Assembly: GCA_028622995.1 (NCBI GenBank)
Contig: JAJQJQ010000004.1
Location: forward strand, 2,108,001 to 2,172,000
Origin: Panagrolaimus kolymaensis
Taxonomy: Eukaryota > Nematoda > Chromadorea > Rhabditida > Panagrolaimidae
Direction of reading: 5' to 3'
DNA length: 64,000 nucleotides
Position numbers and translations under genes: made by a program. The notes under the pieces were generated by a model. The model ran no database searches. It worked only from the letters and a program-made list of their open reading frames with translations, and was not told the origin of the DNA. Positions 21,935 through 32,510 of this stretch are shown one piece after another (the first letter of the stretch is position 1; the number at the start of each line of letters is the position of its first letter).

Positions 21935-22739
21935 CTTGATAACGGTTTTAACCATGTCATCACCCGTTGAAGTATCAATAAAGAAATGTGCTCCAAGTTC
22001 TCGACAATGTTTTTCTTTTTCGACGCCAATATCTAAAGTTAAAACTCCCATTCCCATAGCTTTAGCATATTGAATTGCAAAAGATCTAAGGCCACCACCA
22101 GCACCAGTGATAGCTACGATTTGACCTGCTTTAACATTGGATGCTTTTAATGCCCGATACACCATAACTCCCCAAAAATTTTTACATTTTAGATTATCTC
22201 TAATTTCTTGAAACATACAGCGCAAAGAACTGGGGCAATTTTTGATAAATCAACGTGATCAGGAATATGAGGAGCTTCAGTAGCTTTAACCAAAGCATAT
22301 TGTTGAAAAGTACCAAATCGTGAAAATCCGCTTTTTAATGAGGAATCACAACTTTGATCAAAGCCAAGTTTGCATTGATCACATGAAAGGCAAGCGCCAT
22401 TAACCCACTAAAAATTCAAAATTAAAATATAACCAATTTTTAAATTAAGACAACTTTAATTCCAGCTCTATCTCCAATTTTAAAGTTATCTACGTTGTCT
22501 CCAATTTTTACAACAATTCCTGCACCTTCATGTCCACCAACAATAGGAACGGGTGGAGGTAAAGGCAAATCTCCCAACCAAATATGCAAATCAGAATGGC
22601 AAACACCAGAATATAACACTTTCACTAATAATTCATCTAGGCCTGGTTCAGGAACAGATATTTCACGAACTTCTAATGGCCCTCCAACGGTATCAAAAAT
22701 TAAAGCTTTTTGAGTTTTTGGAATTTCTAATTCAGACAT
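21935..22739 (-). pseudogene. broken SODH-type zinc alcohol dehydrogenase (lacks last exon)
   Basis: Exons 22455-22739, 22219-22407 and 21935-22171 encode the first two thirds of a medium-chain zinc alcohol dehydrogenase: [15 protein letters not shown] (catalytic zinc Cys), [10 protein letters not shown] (catalytic zinc His), ACLSCDQCKLGFDQSC (four Cys of the structural zinc) and the NAD loop [20 protein letters not shown]. Compared with the intact paralogue at 23789-24939, a 47-bp intron-like insert (22172-22218, GT...GG) splits LCA from GVMVY where the paralogue has no intron, and its acceptor is GG, not AG. After GTGDDMVKTVIK and a GTAATT donor no further exon follows on the minus strand until the relic at 2482-2817. 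Without the last exon the fold is incomplete. Confidence 0.8.
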
Positions 22740-23026
22740 TTTAAATTAACTTTTTGATTACCATTTTTTAAAACTGGCTCGACGGTACGTGTTCTCTTTT
22801 TGTTCATTAAAATGCGTCAAATAAAGTTAAAGAACCTCCATTATTTATAATATTTCTTATTTTTGGATTTTTAGTTTGCTTAATTCTTATTCAGTCTGTA
22901 AGTTTTGGGAAATGTATGATTGCCTTTTATAAAGCTTTGATAAGGACCAAAGTTGATTTTTTCGTATCAGCAAAGTACTCTTATTTTTCAGTACATTTTT
23001 ACTGAAATTTTTAACTCATTTTTTCA

Positions 23027-23640
23027 GTCCAAAGATTCCATAATTGTTTCATATCCAATTTTACCTCGAAATTTAAACATTAGTATTGGCATTTTAATTA
23101 TCGCCAAGCAAGGCACTGATCTCAAAGAATATCAACAAGCTTTAAAATCACTTGAATGTTATTCCAAAATTCACGATTATGGGTTTCAACTTGAATTTGT
23201 AAATAATTATTGGAGATTTCAATGCAATAACAAAGATGTTAGTTTTTTGTATGCTTTTACCATAACTCGGCTTTTATTCAACATCAGCAATAATGGAATG
23301 TGATAATTTTTTAGATACATGGATGGAAAGAAAGTTTTAGGATACCAGAAATTAAAGAAAGTGGACCATGGTTTGCTTCAAGATTGTCATTTGAAAGGTT
23401 TGCCATAAAAATGATTATAGGCTTCGAGCTTCAAGAAGGCTTGAATTTTCTCCATGGTATTCCCCTTTTATAAATGCTTCTTTTAATCTTCAATCATGTT
23501 CCAACGAAAAAGTGAGATGGAAATGGCGCCGATCATTGCTTGTTACAAACAATAAATTAAAAGCTATATTGGATGAAAAACGTGCTACCACTCAAAATGA
23601 TTTCTTTGAAGCTATATCATTGATTCCTAATTATTTGTAG
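23027..23640 (+). pseudogene. DUF273-type glycosyltransferase remnant without catalytic core
   Basis: After a TTTTTTCAG acceptor the frame gives ISIGILIIAKQGTDLKEYQQ and ALKSLECYSKIHDYG, the N-terminal part of the nematode DUF273 family (putative nucleotide-sugar transferases). A GTTAGT donor and TTTTTAG acceptor then lead to IHGWKESFRIPEI, ending with LEFSPWYSPFINASFN, RWKWRRSLLVTNNKL and a TAG at 23638-23640, which is the family's C-terminal part. The central portion, with the usual aspartate-containing sugar-nucleotide site, is absent. The last segment is in frame only if 23 nt at about 23399-23421 (GTTTGCC...TTATAG) are removed, too short for a normal intron. The start is not found. Confidence 0.6.
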
Positions 23641-23788
23641 CATTAAAGAGAGAAAGTGCTCCTTTACTATTATTGTGGTTTAAACCAATAAAAGCAAATA
23701 ACATAACTTTATTATCTACAACAAAAAACACTTTAACTTTTATTCGATGAGAAGCAAAATTATATTAAAACATTAAATATATTTTCAT

Positions 23789-24939
23789 CTACTTCCAAAG
23801 ATCTAAAACAACACGTCCACTAATTTGCCCTTTTTGCATTCGATCATAAACAGATGGAAGAGCTTCCAAAGGTAAAATTTCAAATGGAAAATCAATGAGA
23901 CCACGTTTAAGAAAATCAATGGCTTCATCCGAATCTTGTCGACTTCCAACATATGAACCTTTGATGGTGATTGCGCGAAATACCATCCAAAAAACATCTG
24001 CATTAACTTTGCCATCTTTTGGTAAGGAAACCAAAACAATAGTGCCTCGAGTTCGAACATATTGAGCTGCTTGTGCTATGGGTTTATCAGAAGTTGCAAT
24101 ATTAATAACGGCATGTGGTCCACCATTAGTTAACTAAAACTAAATTTTAACGAAATAAAAATATGTAGAAAACTAACATCCTGGATAGTTTTTATTAGAT
24201 TATCTCCTTCTTTAATTGGATCAACAAAGAATTCAGCTCCTAATTTCCTACAATGTTGTTCCTTATCACCCATATCAATAGCCATTACTCGTAATCCCAT
24301 AGCTTTGGAGTATTGAATTGCAAGGGATCCAAGTCCACCACCTGCACCAGTAATAGCAATAATTTGACCTGCATAAATATTTGCTTCCAGAATGGATCGA
24401 TATACAGTAACACCGGCACAGAGGATTGGAGCGGCTTTAGCTAAATCCACATCTTTTGGAAGAGGAGTAGCATCGGTGGCTTTTCCAATAGCATATTGTT
24501 GAAAAGTTCCATTAACACCTAAGCCAGAATTTATCGCTAAAGGGCATGTTGTTTCAAAACCACGTTTGCATTGTTCACATGCGAGACACGTGCTGTTAAT
24601 CCACTAAAAAATAAAAATGTTTATGGGATTTTTTTGAAGTCAATTTTAACTAACTTTAATACCAGCATAATCGCCAAGTTTAAAATTGGTAACATTTTCA
24701 CCAATTTTAACTACCACTCCAGCACCTTCATGACCACCAACAAGTGGACATTTAGTTTCAACAGGAAAATCTCCCAACCATACATGCAAATCTGTATGAC
24801 AAACACCTGAATAACGAATTTTTACGAGAATATCATTTGGTCCACATTCAGGTACTGAGATTTCTTTAATGGTAATAGGGCCACCAACTACATCAAAGAC
24901 GGCAGCTTTTTGCATTTTTGGAATTTCTTCAGAACTCAT
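23789..24939 (-). CDS. zinc alcohol dehydrogenase, SODH type
   Basis: Three exons (24655-24939, 24179 region: 24178-24603, 23789-24133) join in frame to 351 residues, the usual length of yeast-type and C. elegans sodh-1/sodh-2 enzymes. Features: catalytic zinc ligands in [15 protein letters not shown] and GGHEGAG; structural-zinc Cys set [19 protein letters not shown]-binding [20 protein letters not shown] followed by an acidic residue in AIDMGD; C-terminal region [18 protein letters not shown] ending VVLDLWK. It should oxidise primary alcohols or reduce aldehydes with NAD in the cytosol. A broken paralogue lies 1 kb downstream on the same strand, so the pair arose by tandem duplication. Confidence 0.93.
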
Positions 24940-26413
24940 TTTTTCGATTTATGGTAGAAAAAAGGAGGAACTAAAAAACAAACACTATAAACAACGACTA
25001 TTTAGTTTGGATAAGATAAATTACACGCGAAACAAACAATTAATAAAATGCCCAGAGGAATTTATTATCAAAAATGGATTTTAAAAAGATTTCAATATCA
25101 AAACAAACTTAAAAATGGTTCATAAACTATTTATTTATTAGAAAGGGACAGACTGGACGTCGGTTGTTGTTTACAACAAAAAAGAGACTCGTTCGTTCGT
25201 CTAAGCAGTCATTGCAAAAACAACCTCTTCGCTTCTTTTTTTTTCTTCCTTTCAGCTGCGTGTGTTTTTCTCCTTTTTGTTTTGCAGCAGCGACGCTATT
25301 CCAAAACAAGAAAATTGTTCAATACATTACATGATGTTAGAGGAACAAAAATGTCCTTGTTTTTTTATTTTATCACGTAAACTTCTGCTAACTTCTTCTT
25401 TTTTTGGCATGAAAAATATTGTTTTTTAGTTTGAAGTTGCTGAACTTTTATTTTTTTAACCAACTTCTTTAAAAAGAAACTTTAGAGATGAAAAAAACAA
25501 AGGTAAAGAGACATTTTGCTTTTATAAACAAAAAAGTCTAAGAAAAGTGTTAATTTAAAACATCATCGAATATTAAATAAAAGATAATTAACAACATAAG
25601 GACATACAATAGCAGGACGATTACCAGGCAAAAATAAAAAAATCTTTGGATAAAAAACTTTTAAAAAATTAAGAAAATAAAATTTTTGAACCTTGTCTAA
25701 ATTCATACTTTTTTTTTACCTTTCACTGATAGAGAGAAGAAGATTGGTCTAAAATGAACTTATGAATGAATGTTCAAAGATGTCTTCATGCAACATTAGA
25801 CGGGCCTGTAGAAAAATTTTATAAACAAAAACAACTTTCATTATTTTTAATTAAAAATTGTTGTCTGGAGGTTTTGACAAACGTCATAAAATTTACCTCA
25901 TTTTTAATTTTCGTATAGAAAACAAACTTAAAAAAGGTTAATTAAATAAAAATTAAAGCTAAATCTGAAATTATTTAAATGCAGCAGATTTATTATCATT
26001 GATAAAATGGAAAATAGTAACAAAGTTCATTGGAAAAAAAACCTTTTCAATAAGATCAATGAAACCAGAATGAAATAACAAGTCTTCTCCATTTTTTTTC
26101 CTGTTTTGATTTGTTTTCGTCTTTTGCACGGACGAATTTCTTTTTATAATAAACTTTGCTTGTTTGTTTGCAACTCCTCTCAAGTCTTTTTTTTTGTGAC
26201 AGCAAAAACAAACAGTTGACCATGGCTGCATTTTCTTTTTCTTTTTTTTTTCATATTTTTTGCACGTCCGCTTTTTACTTTCACTTTCTTTCACACGTCG
26301 ACCTTTTTTGCATTCCAAAAAAATTGTTTTCAAAAAACAATCAAAGTTTTGTTAATATTAATATTTTTCATTAAAGTTAAATAGGCATTCTTCCATTTTT
26401 ATATTATTATTAA
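24940..26413. other. non-coding stretch
   Basis: A/T-rich spacer with long poly-A/poly-T runs. Candidate frames (for example 25971-26333 minus) consist almost wholly of Lys, Asn, Phe and Ser and lack splice partners. No gene supported. Confidence 0.5.
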
Positions 26414-26527
26414 ACGACAAAGTTCGTGAAATCGTTCCATTTTTTAAAATTCTCTATTAATTTAAAAATATAATTTATGAGTTTTTAATAAAAAGATTTA
26501 CAATTTTACATAAATTATAAATCACAT
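26414..26527. repeat. direct repeat, copy 1, upstream of the kinase gene
   Basis: Matches 28337-28453 in the same orientation with small differences (shared blocks include TTCTCTATTAATTT, AATATAATTTATGAGTT and ACATAAATTATAAATCACAT). It resembles the 3' flank of the kinase gene, so it could mark the end of a lost upstream copy. Confidence 0.8.
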
Positions 26528-26966
26528 CAATTCTTTATAACCAAATACAAGCAATTTTAGCACTTTCATCAAAGTAAACATGCGAGTTTTTGATCCTGGT
26601 CAATGGAGATATTATCTTGCAAGTTACACTCCATAAACATCCAAGAAATAAAATTTTTAATGTACATATAAATATTATTTAAATAAAATAACGTGATGTC
26701 AAAATTAATAAATTTGTAACATTATTCTACTTCAGCATAGATTTCGTCTATTTTTAAATTGAATCTAGGAGAAAATAATAAAAATTAAGATTTAAAGTTT
26801 TGTTGGTAAATGCGGAAATAAAATTGGAATTAACATGACTAATTTCATAGCATTTCACTAAAAAACCATTAAAAATTTTTTGTACATTTGCATATCTCTG
26901 AGACTTAGAAGAGATCAGTTGAAATTGAAACATTTCTTCGGATTTCAAATTATTTATGTTTGAAAA
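26528..26966. other. spacer before the kinase gene
   Basis: No gene seen. A short frame near 26580 (MRVFDPGQWRYYLASYTP) looks protein-like and may be a scrap of a former exon. Confidence 0.35.
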
Positions 26967-28204
26967 ATGAATGATAATGCATTGAATCAGCAGGAACTTT
27001 TTTTTGAAAAAAATAAACACTTTTTCAAACTATCTTCTAAAAGTAAATGGTGGATATATACACAACCATATGATGATGCAAGAACTAATCGGTGGGTAAA
27101 CATTTTAAATCGCTACGCTCATCGTTTATTAATTTTTTCTGTATATCTCATCAATTTTTTTAGAGATTTGGCTATGAAAGTGTGCAATAGAGTATGGAGA
27201 AATGCGAAAGAAAGAAGAAGCAGAGTTAATGGTACATTTGGAGACGTAGCTATGGTAAAAATATATGATAAAACAACATCATTTGTGGAAAAAATTTATA
27301 AAGAAATGAAAAATATAGAAAGCATCATAGCAGAAGTCAACGTTTTATCAATTGCTACAATTCGTGAATGTGAATTTATTCCAAAGCTGATTTATAGTGG
27401 TTATACTCGGGATAAGAAATGGTGTGTAATAATGGAATATATCGATGGAGGAACTCTACAGTATAATCTTTTTCAAAAAAGGTCGACACTTGTTTGTCTT
27501 TTTGTAGGATCTGGAATTAAACTTGAAGCAAAGAGAACGATCGCATACCAAATTGCACTTGGTTTAAAATTTTTACATGATAACAATTTAACACATGGGT
27601 TAGTTAAATCTTTTAAATTCATTACTATTGTTTACTAATAATTTTTAGTGATCTCAAACTTAACAATATCGCTTTGACTGCCGATGGCCATGCGCGTCTT
27701 TTTGATTTTGGTCATTCTCGTGATGCTACAAAATGTGATGAACTTCCTCCTCAAATTCTTCCTTTCAGTGCTCCAGAAGTTCTGAAAAAAGAAAAAGCTG
27801 GGTTGTCTTCTGATTTATGGTCTTATGGAGTTATTTTGGCATATTTGCTTCAAGAAGAAGATCCATTTGATGGTGATAATGATGAAGAAACTACGAAGCT
27901 TATGTTCTCTGAAAAACCAAATATTAAAGAAATCAAAAACAAGAGAGCCAAAGAACTTATTATTGGACTATTGAAACTTAATCCTAAAGAACGTATTATT
28001 GATATAACTGGGCATGTTTTCTTTAAGAATGTTTCTAAAATACCATCATACAAACCTGGTCCATGTGAATTTAAACTTGATCCTGAATCAGAACCAGAAT
28101 GGCCATTAAATGGAATTATTAAAATAAATGAAAAATGCTGCTCCGAACTCCAGAAATATGCTCTAAGAATTCCATCAAAAAAGTTTTTGAATTCTTTCAA
28201 TTAA
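26967..28204 (+). CDS. divergent protein kinase
   Basis: Exons 26967-27091, 27164-27598 and 27649-28204 give 371 residues. Kinase landmarks in order: Gly-rich loop VNGTFGDVAMVKIYD with the ATP-binding Lys, helix C Glu in IIAEVNVLS, hinge VIMEYIDGGTL, catalytic loop THGDLKLNNI (Arg of the usual HRD is Gly, so a non-RD kinase), DFG as LFDFGHS, activation-segment end FSAPEVLKK, DLWSYGVILAYL, and a Leu-Asn-Pro-rich C-lobe end. Catalytic Lys and both Asp are present, so activity is possible. The first intron is 72 nt and open in frame, so retained and spliced forms would both be translated. Similar nematode-expanded kinases act in varied roles; I cannot name an orthologue. Direct repeats lie on both sides. 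Confidence 0.85.
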
Positions 28205-28336
28205 TTTTGGATTTTATACTTTAAATGTATTTAATAAATGATTTATTATTGCTAAAGTTTTTGTTTCATTGTCTTTTTTAAGTTGCAAAAATATATTGGC
28301 GAGAAGTTGATGATTTCATATCTCCATTTGAAAAAC

Positions 28337-28453
28337 ACGACAAAGTTTATAAAATCTTTCCATTTTTAAAAATTCTCTATTAATTTTAAAAAAATATAAT
28401 TTATGAGTTCTTTACAAAAAAATTAACAATTTTACATAAATTATAAATCACAT
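28337..28453. repeat. direct repeat, copy 2, downstream of the kinase gene
   Basis: Second copy of the repeat at 26414-26527, 133 nt after the kinase stop codon. Confidence 0.8.
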
Positions 28454-28560
28454 AAATCATTTATGTACAAACATATAAAAAACATAAATAAAAACACCCG
28501 GATTTGAGGAGGTAGATATAACAAACAATTTCTAAAATGAAAAAGGATTTCGGGAAGGAT

Positions 28561-31500
28561 TCACACTGACTCTGGCTCATGATAATTCCTTGAATCATGT
28601 ATTGATTCATATACATGAGAGGTTTCACTTCGAGGTGAAATAATATTTTTCGACGATAGCTGCCTTTCAGCCTCCCTTAATGGTTCGGGAGTTGCGAGTT
28701 CTCTCTCCGATGTGGGATCATAAGAATATTGATTTTCTGATATCGTTCTTCTTGGAGGTGAATCTCGACAAAATGATGTTGCTCGACTGTGATAATCAAA
28801 TGGAGGCGCGGATGAACAAAATGAATTTTTCACCGTTGAAACCATTTCGATTTCATATTGTTTATTCAAATGATTGATTGGTGAAATTGAATTTTGATTT
28901 GTCGATGAAGTTAAACGATTTCTTTGATCCCAATATTTTGGTCCAAACATAATTATAGAAGCAATGATGATGATACCAATAATTAAAATAGGCCAAAGTG
29001 GAAAAGATGATGATGCTGCCTCTTTAGCAGAAGCAGCCTTGGTATCAGACAGAAAAAGTTTTCTAAATTCACATTTTTCACCATAAAAATCTCCCAAACA
29101 AATGCATTTGTTTTTGTGATCGATTGATTCAGTATCACAAATTCCACCATTTTTGCATTCACATAAATTATTTTCACAATGTTCGCCGCCATATCCTTCA
29201 GGGCATTCACAAGCTGCAGTTCGAGAGCTTTTACTATAGCAACTTCCACCATTATAACATGTGAAATTCTGAAAATGAAATCCATTTCATTTTAGTATTG
29301 TAGCTTGCTTCATTTTAAAGAAACTAACCTTGCAAACTTTTAAATCCGAAATTTTTTTCTCACATCGTTCACCATAAAATTCAGAATTGCATTTGCACTT
29401 GAATCCACTCGATTTAGTTGGCTCAAATTCGCATTCGCCACCTGAAATAACCATTACAGAATATTTTTTATTTTAAAATTAATAGTTAAACAAAAGCAAT
29501 TCAAAAATATTGATAGACTGTTTTTTTTTCAGACAAAATAAAAACATCTGCAATAAAACAACATTTAGTCTATGTGGTGTCTTTTCTCGCGGCTGGGGCA
29601 CCCATAAAAACTATCACTAGGTGGTCTGAATTTTTTGATTCTAACCATTTCAAATAAAAAATGTTTTTAGGTGAATTTTTCTTGACTTTATTAAACTTTG
29701 TAACAAAGAGTCAAGATAAAAAGTTTAAAGATTTATCAAAAATAGTTTTTTCTTTCTCTACCGCCTCAGAAAATATTTTTCTTTTTTCATATGTTGCTTT
29801 CCTCTTTTTTTTGTTTTATAAACTATTAAAGTCAAACTTACCATTGAAGCAGCTATCAGCTCGACATAATGTTAATGGAATATCACATATTTTGCCATAC
29901 CAAAAAGTTGTGCATTCGCAATGAAAACCATTGCTGCCTTTAATACATGCAGCGCCATTTTGGCATGGTCGATCTCGACATGTTTCAGCTTTAACTTGAC
30001 AATATCGTCCATAAAAATCTTTTGGACATTCACAAGTAAATCCAATATCGCTGCTATTATCCTATAAAAATATTCAGAGTTACTGTATTTTTTAAACTAT
30101 AAATTTTTTGTTACCATTTTACATTCTCCATTATTTTTGCATGGATTTTCATCGCACGATGAAATTTTCTTTTCACATTGAGTACCCGCAAAACCTGGAG
30201 GGCATGAACAAGATCTATTATTATTGGTTAAATTGCAAATGCCACCGTTTTTGCAAAATCCTGAGCAATCTAAAGCACCTGAAAAAAATGAAGATGAGCG
30301 ATGACGAAGGAAGTCAAAAAAGTGTCATGCTGACTGTGTTGGTTGAGGTCATGAATGGATATAAGTGATCCCTTAGATTCATATCTAATAGCTATTATAC
30401 ACTCAATTTATAAACTTCATTATCATAAACACTTACGTTTAGATTTAGTGGTGCAATATTTTCCTTCATATCCTGGAAGGCATATACATTCATTTGGTTT
30501 TGAACATGTTCCTCCTTGACAACCTGGTAATGGTTTACACTAAAAATGAAATATTTTAATTTTGCCATTAACCCTAATTTGAATTTCAATTCACATTTAT
30601 AAATAAGAACATACTTGATTGCAATCGAGTCCCGTCCAACCGCTGGAACATCTGCAAATGCCATTGGCATCACAAAACCCATTTTTGCATGTTCCAATAC
30701 AACGGCTGCTACAATTTATTCCTTCAAACCCGGGTTTACATTTTCTTTCCCCATTCAAATCACAGGTGTATGAACCATCCAAGGGTGGAATGCAAATTTT
30801 ATTACAATTTTGTCCATAGTGATATTGAGTGCATTTGATACGATATTGCAAAGAAAGTTCAATATCAGATATTTTTTCATTGCTTAAATGAATTCTCATT
30901 TGTTGGGTTGACCATTTTTCTGATGGATTCAGAAAACCGGTTATTGATCCATTAACATAAGTACCTGCAAAATTTTTATCTTGGCATTTGCTTGTTTGGC
31001 TTATTTGCATAAAAGCACACTTTTATGGCACTCAAAAAAAAATAATGATAAGAAAGCTTCCGTTCAAACGGTAGTCAGATCTTTTTTTTCTCGATCAAAA
31101 GCGATAACCCAAATTTGCGCGGGTTTCAGTCTCCTTCTTTATTTTTTTCTATGCAAACTTTTTTTTGTCGGCGGTGTTCAATAATTTCCGTTTCACATTA
31201 ATATGGGCCTTTAAAAAATGTCGAAAAGCATAGAGAAGAAAATATGAATATCATTTAAAAAAAACTTGCGTAATGATGGCGCATCAATTCAAAAAGAACT
31301 TTTTTTAAATTGGTTCGTTCTCGGGCATATGGTGGAAGTAAACATTGAACCAATACAAGCAAAAAAATAGAAAGAAAAAGCTTTAACCAAAAAGTAAAAA
31401 AAGGAAAAATGTGTGAAGTAGCTAATTTGCATTTTTTAAAGGTTTGTTTGAGAAAATGGCGGTTTAACGTTTTCATGTCAAAGAAAGAAAGAAGAAAAAA

Positions 31501-32510
31501 TAAAGCTTACCTGAACGTTGATCTAAGAAGCTAGCAAAGAGGGCAAAATCGTTCTGAAAAAGAAAGAAATTTCATTAAAAAAGTGATTTGCAATATTTGT
31601 TAAATTTAAGTTTAGTATCAAAAAATTGGTGATATAAATTAACATCATAGAAGTTGTGGATTTTTTAAATAAAATTTTTTGACCAGGTTTTAATACAAAA
31701 AAATGCAACCCAAAAATTACATAAATTCAAAAAAGCCTAAAGCTATATTCCTCAAATTTATCGATTCAAGACTCAATGTTATTTCTTTTTGTAATAATAA
31801 TAACCGCTAATTTTAAGCTCAAAGTGCCGAAGTCAATCATCATATCGATTATCGTCAGCATAAAAAAAGAAGAAAGAAGTGTAAATTGAATTACGTAAAA
31901 GTAATCCCCTTTTTCATTTCCTTCTGTTTTTTTTTTACTCATCAACTTCCGATCAACAATAGACAAATTTTTCCTTCATCGTTGTCGTCGGCTAATCCCT
32001 TTTCTTTTTTTATCTACCACCTGCTGAGAAAGGTATTCTTCGATTTTATTTTTTCAAACTTTTTTTAATTCAAAAAAAAAATGTTGGACACAAAAAAGGA
32101 ATTTAAAACTTGGCTCGTGTCAAACAAATTTAATGCAAAATAAAGTTAAATACTTACGGATATTTTTTCATATAAATTAAAATTAATCCCTTTTTGAGCT
32201 GGATACTGTATCGAATTATTTCCAAAAGTACAATTTTCTTCAAAAATAGGTATTTTTTGAAAATGCTTTAGGCAAAGATTAATGGGAGTTTGAAGCCTCA
32301 ACTCGGGATCTGAATAATTTAAAGATCTTGCAGACAGTATTTTAACTTCGTAAGTAGCGCTGTGATCCTAAAATAGATATTTTTCTGATTATTTGGGTTT
32401 AATCAAAAAAGTGATTGTACCTGACAAGAAAAATGTTGCATCATTGAAAAAAGTATTAAAACTTTAAAAAAGTCAACAAAATGACTCCAATATTTTTCCC
32501 TTGAAATCAT
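28561..32510 (-). CDS. DSL-family Notch ligand (Delta/LAG-2/APX-1-like)
   Basis: Nine exons (32421-32510, 32158-32367, 31511-31553, 30615-30964, 30437-30539, 30115-30278, 29842-30061, 29329-29441, 28561-29268) join in frame to 666 residues. Order: signal peptide (FFKVLILFSMMQHFSCQ); an MNNL-like N-terminal domain (residues about 31-160, with NLCLKHFQK and ENCTFG); a DSL domain (CTQYHYGQNCNKICIPP, GSYTCDLNGERKCKPGFEG); about eight EGF repeats; one membrane segment (FPLWPILIIGIIIIASIIMF); and a cytoplasmic tail of about 125 residues, Ser/Pro/Glu-rich. It should sit in the plasma membrane and activate LIN-12/GLP-1-type Notch receptors on adjacent cells. The C-terminus ESV could bind a class III PDZ domain. 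C. elegans DSL ligands mostly have few EGF repeats; eight is closer to other animals. Introns 2 and 3 are about 0.55-0.6 kb. Confidence 0.95.

Noticed and set aside
25971..26374. Paired frames 25971-26333 minus and 26156-26374 plus
   Set aside because: Low-complexity mirror frames without motif or splice partners.
27480..27508. Short intron GTCGAC...TTTGTAG in the kinase gene
   Set aside because: It would be only about 26 nt and its removal causes a stop; the unspliced frame is open.
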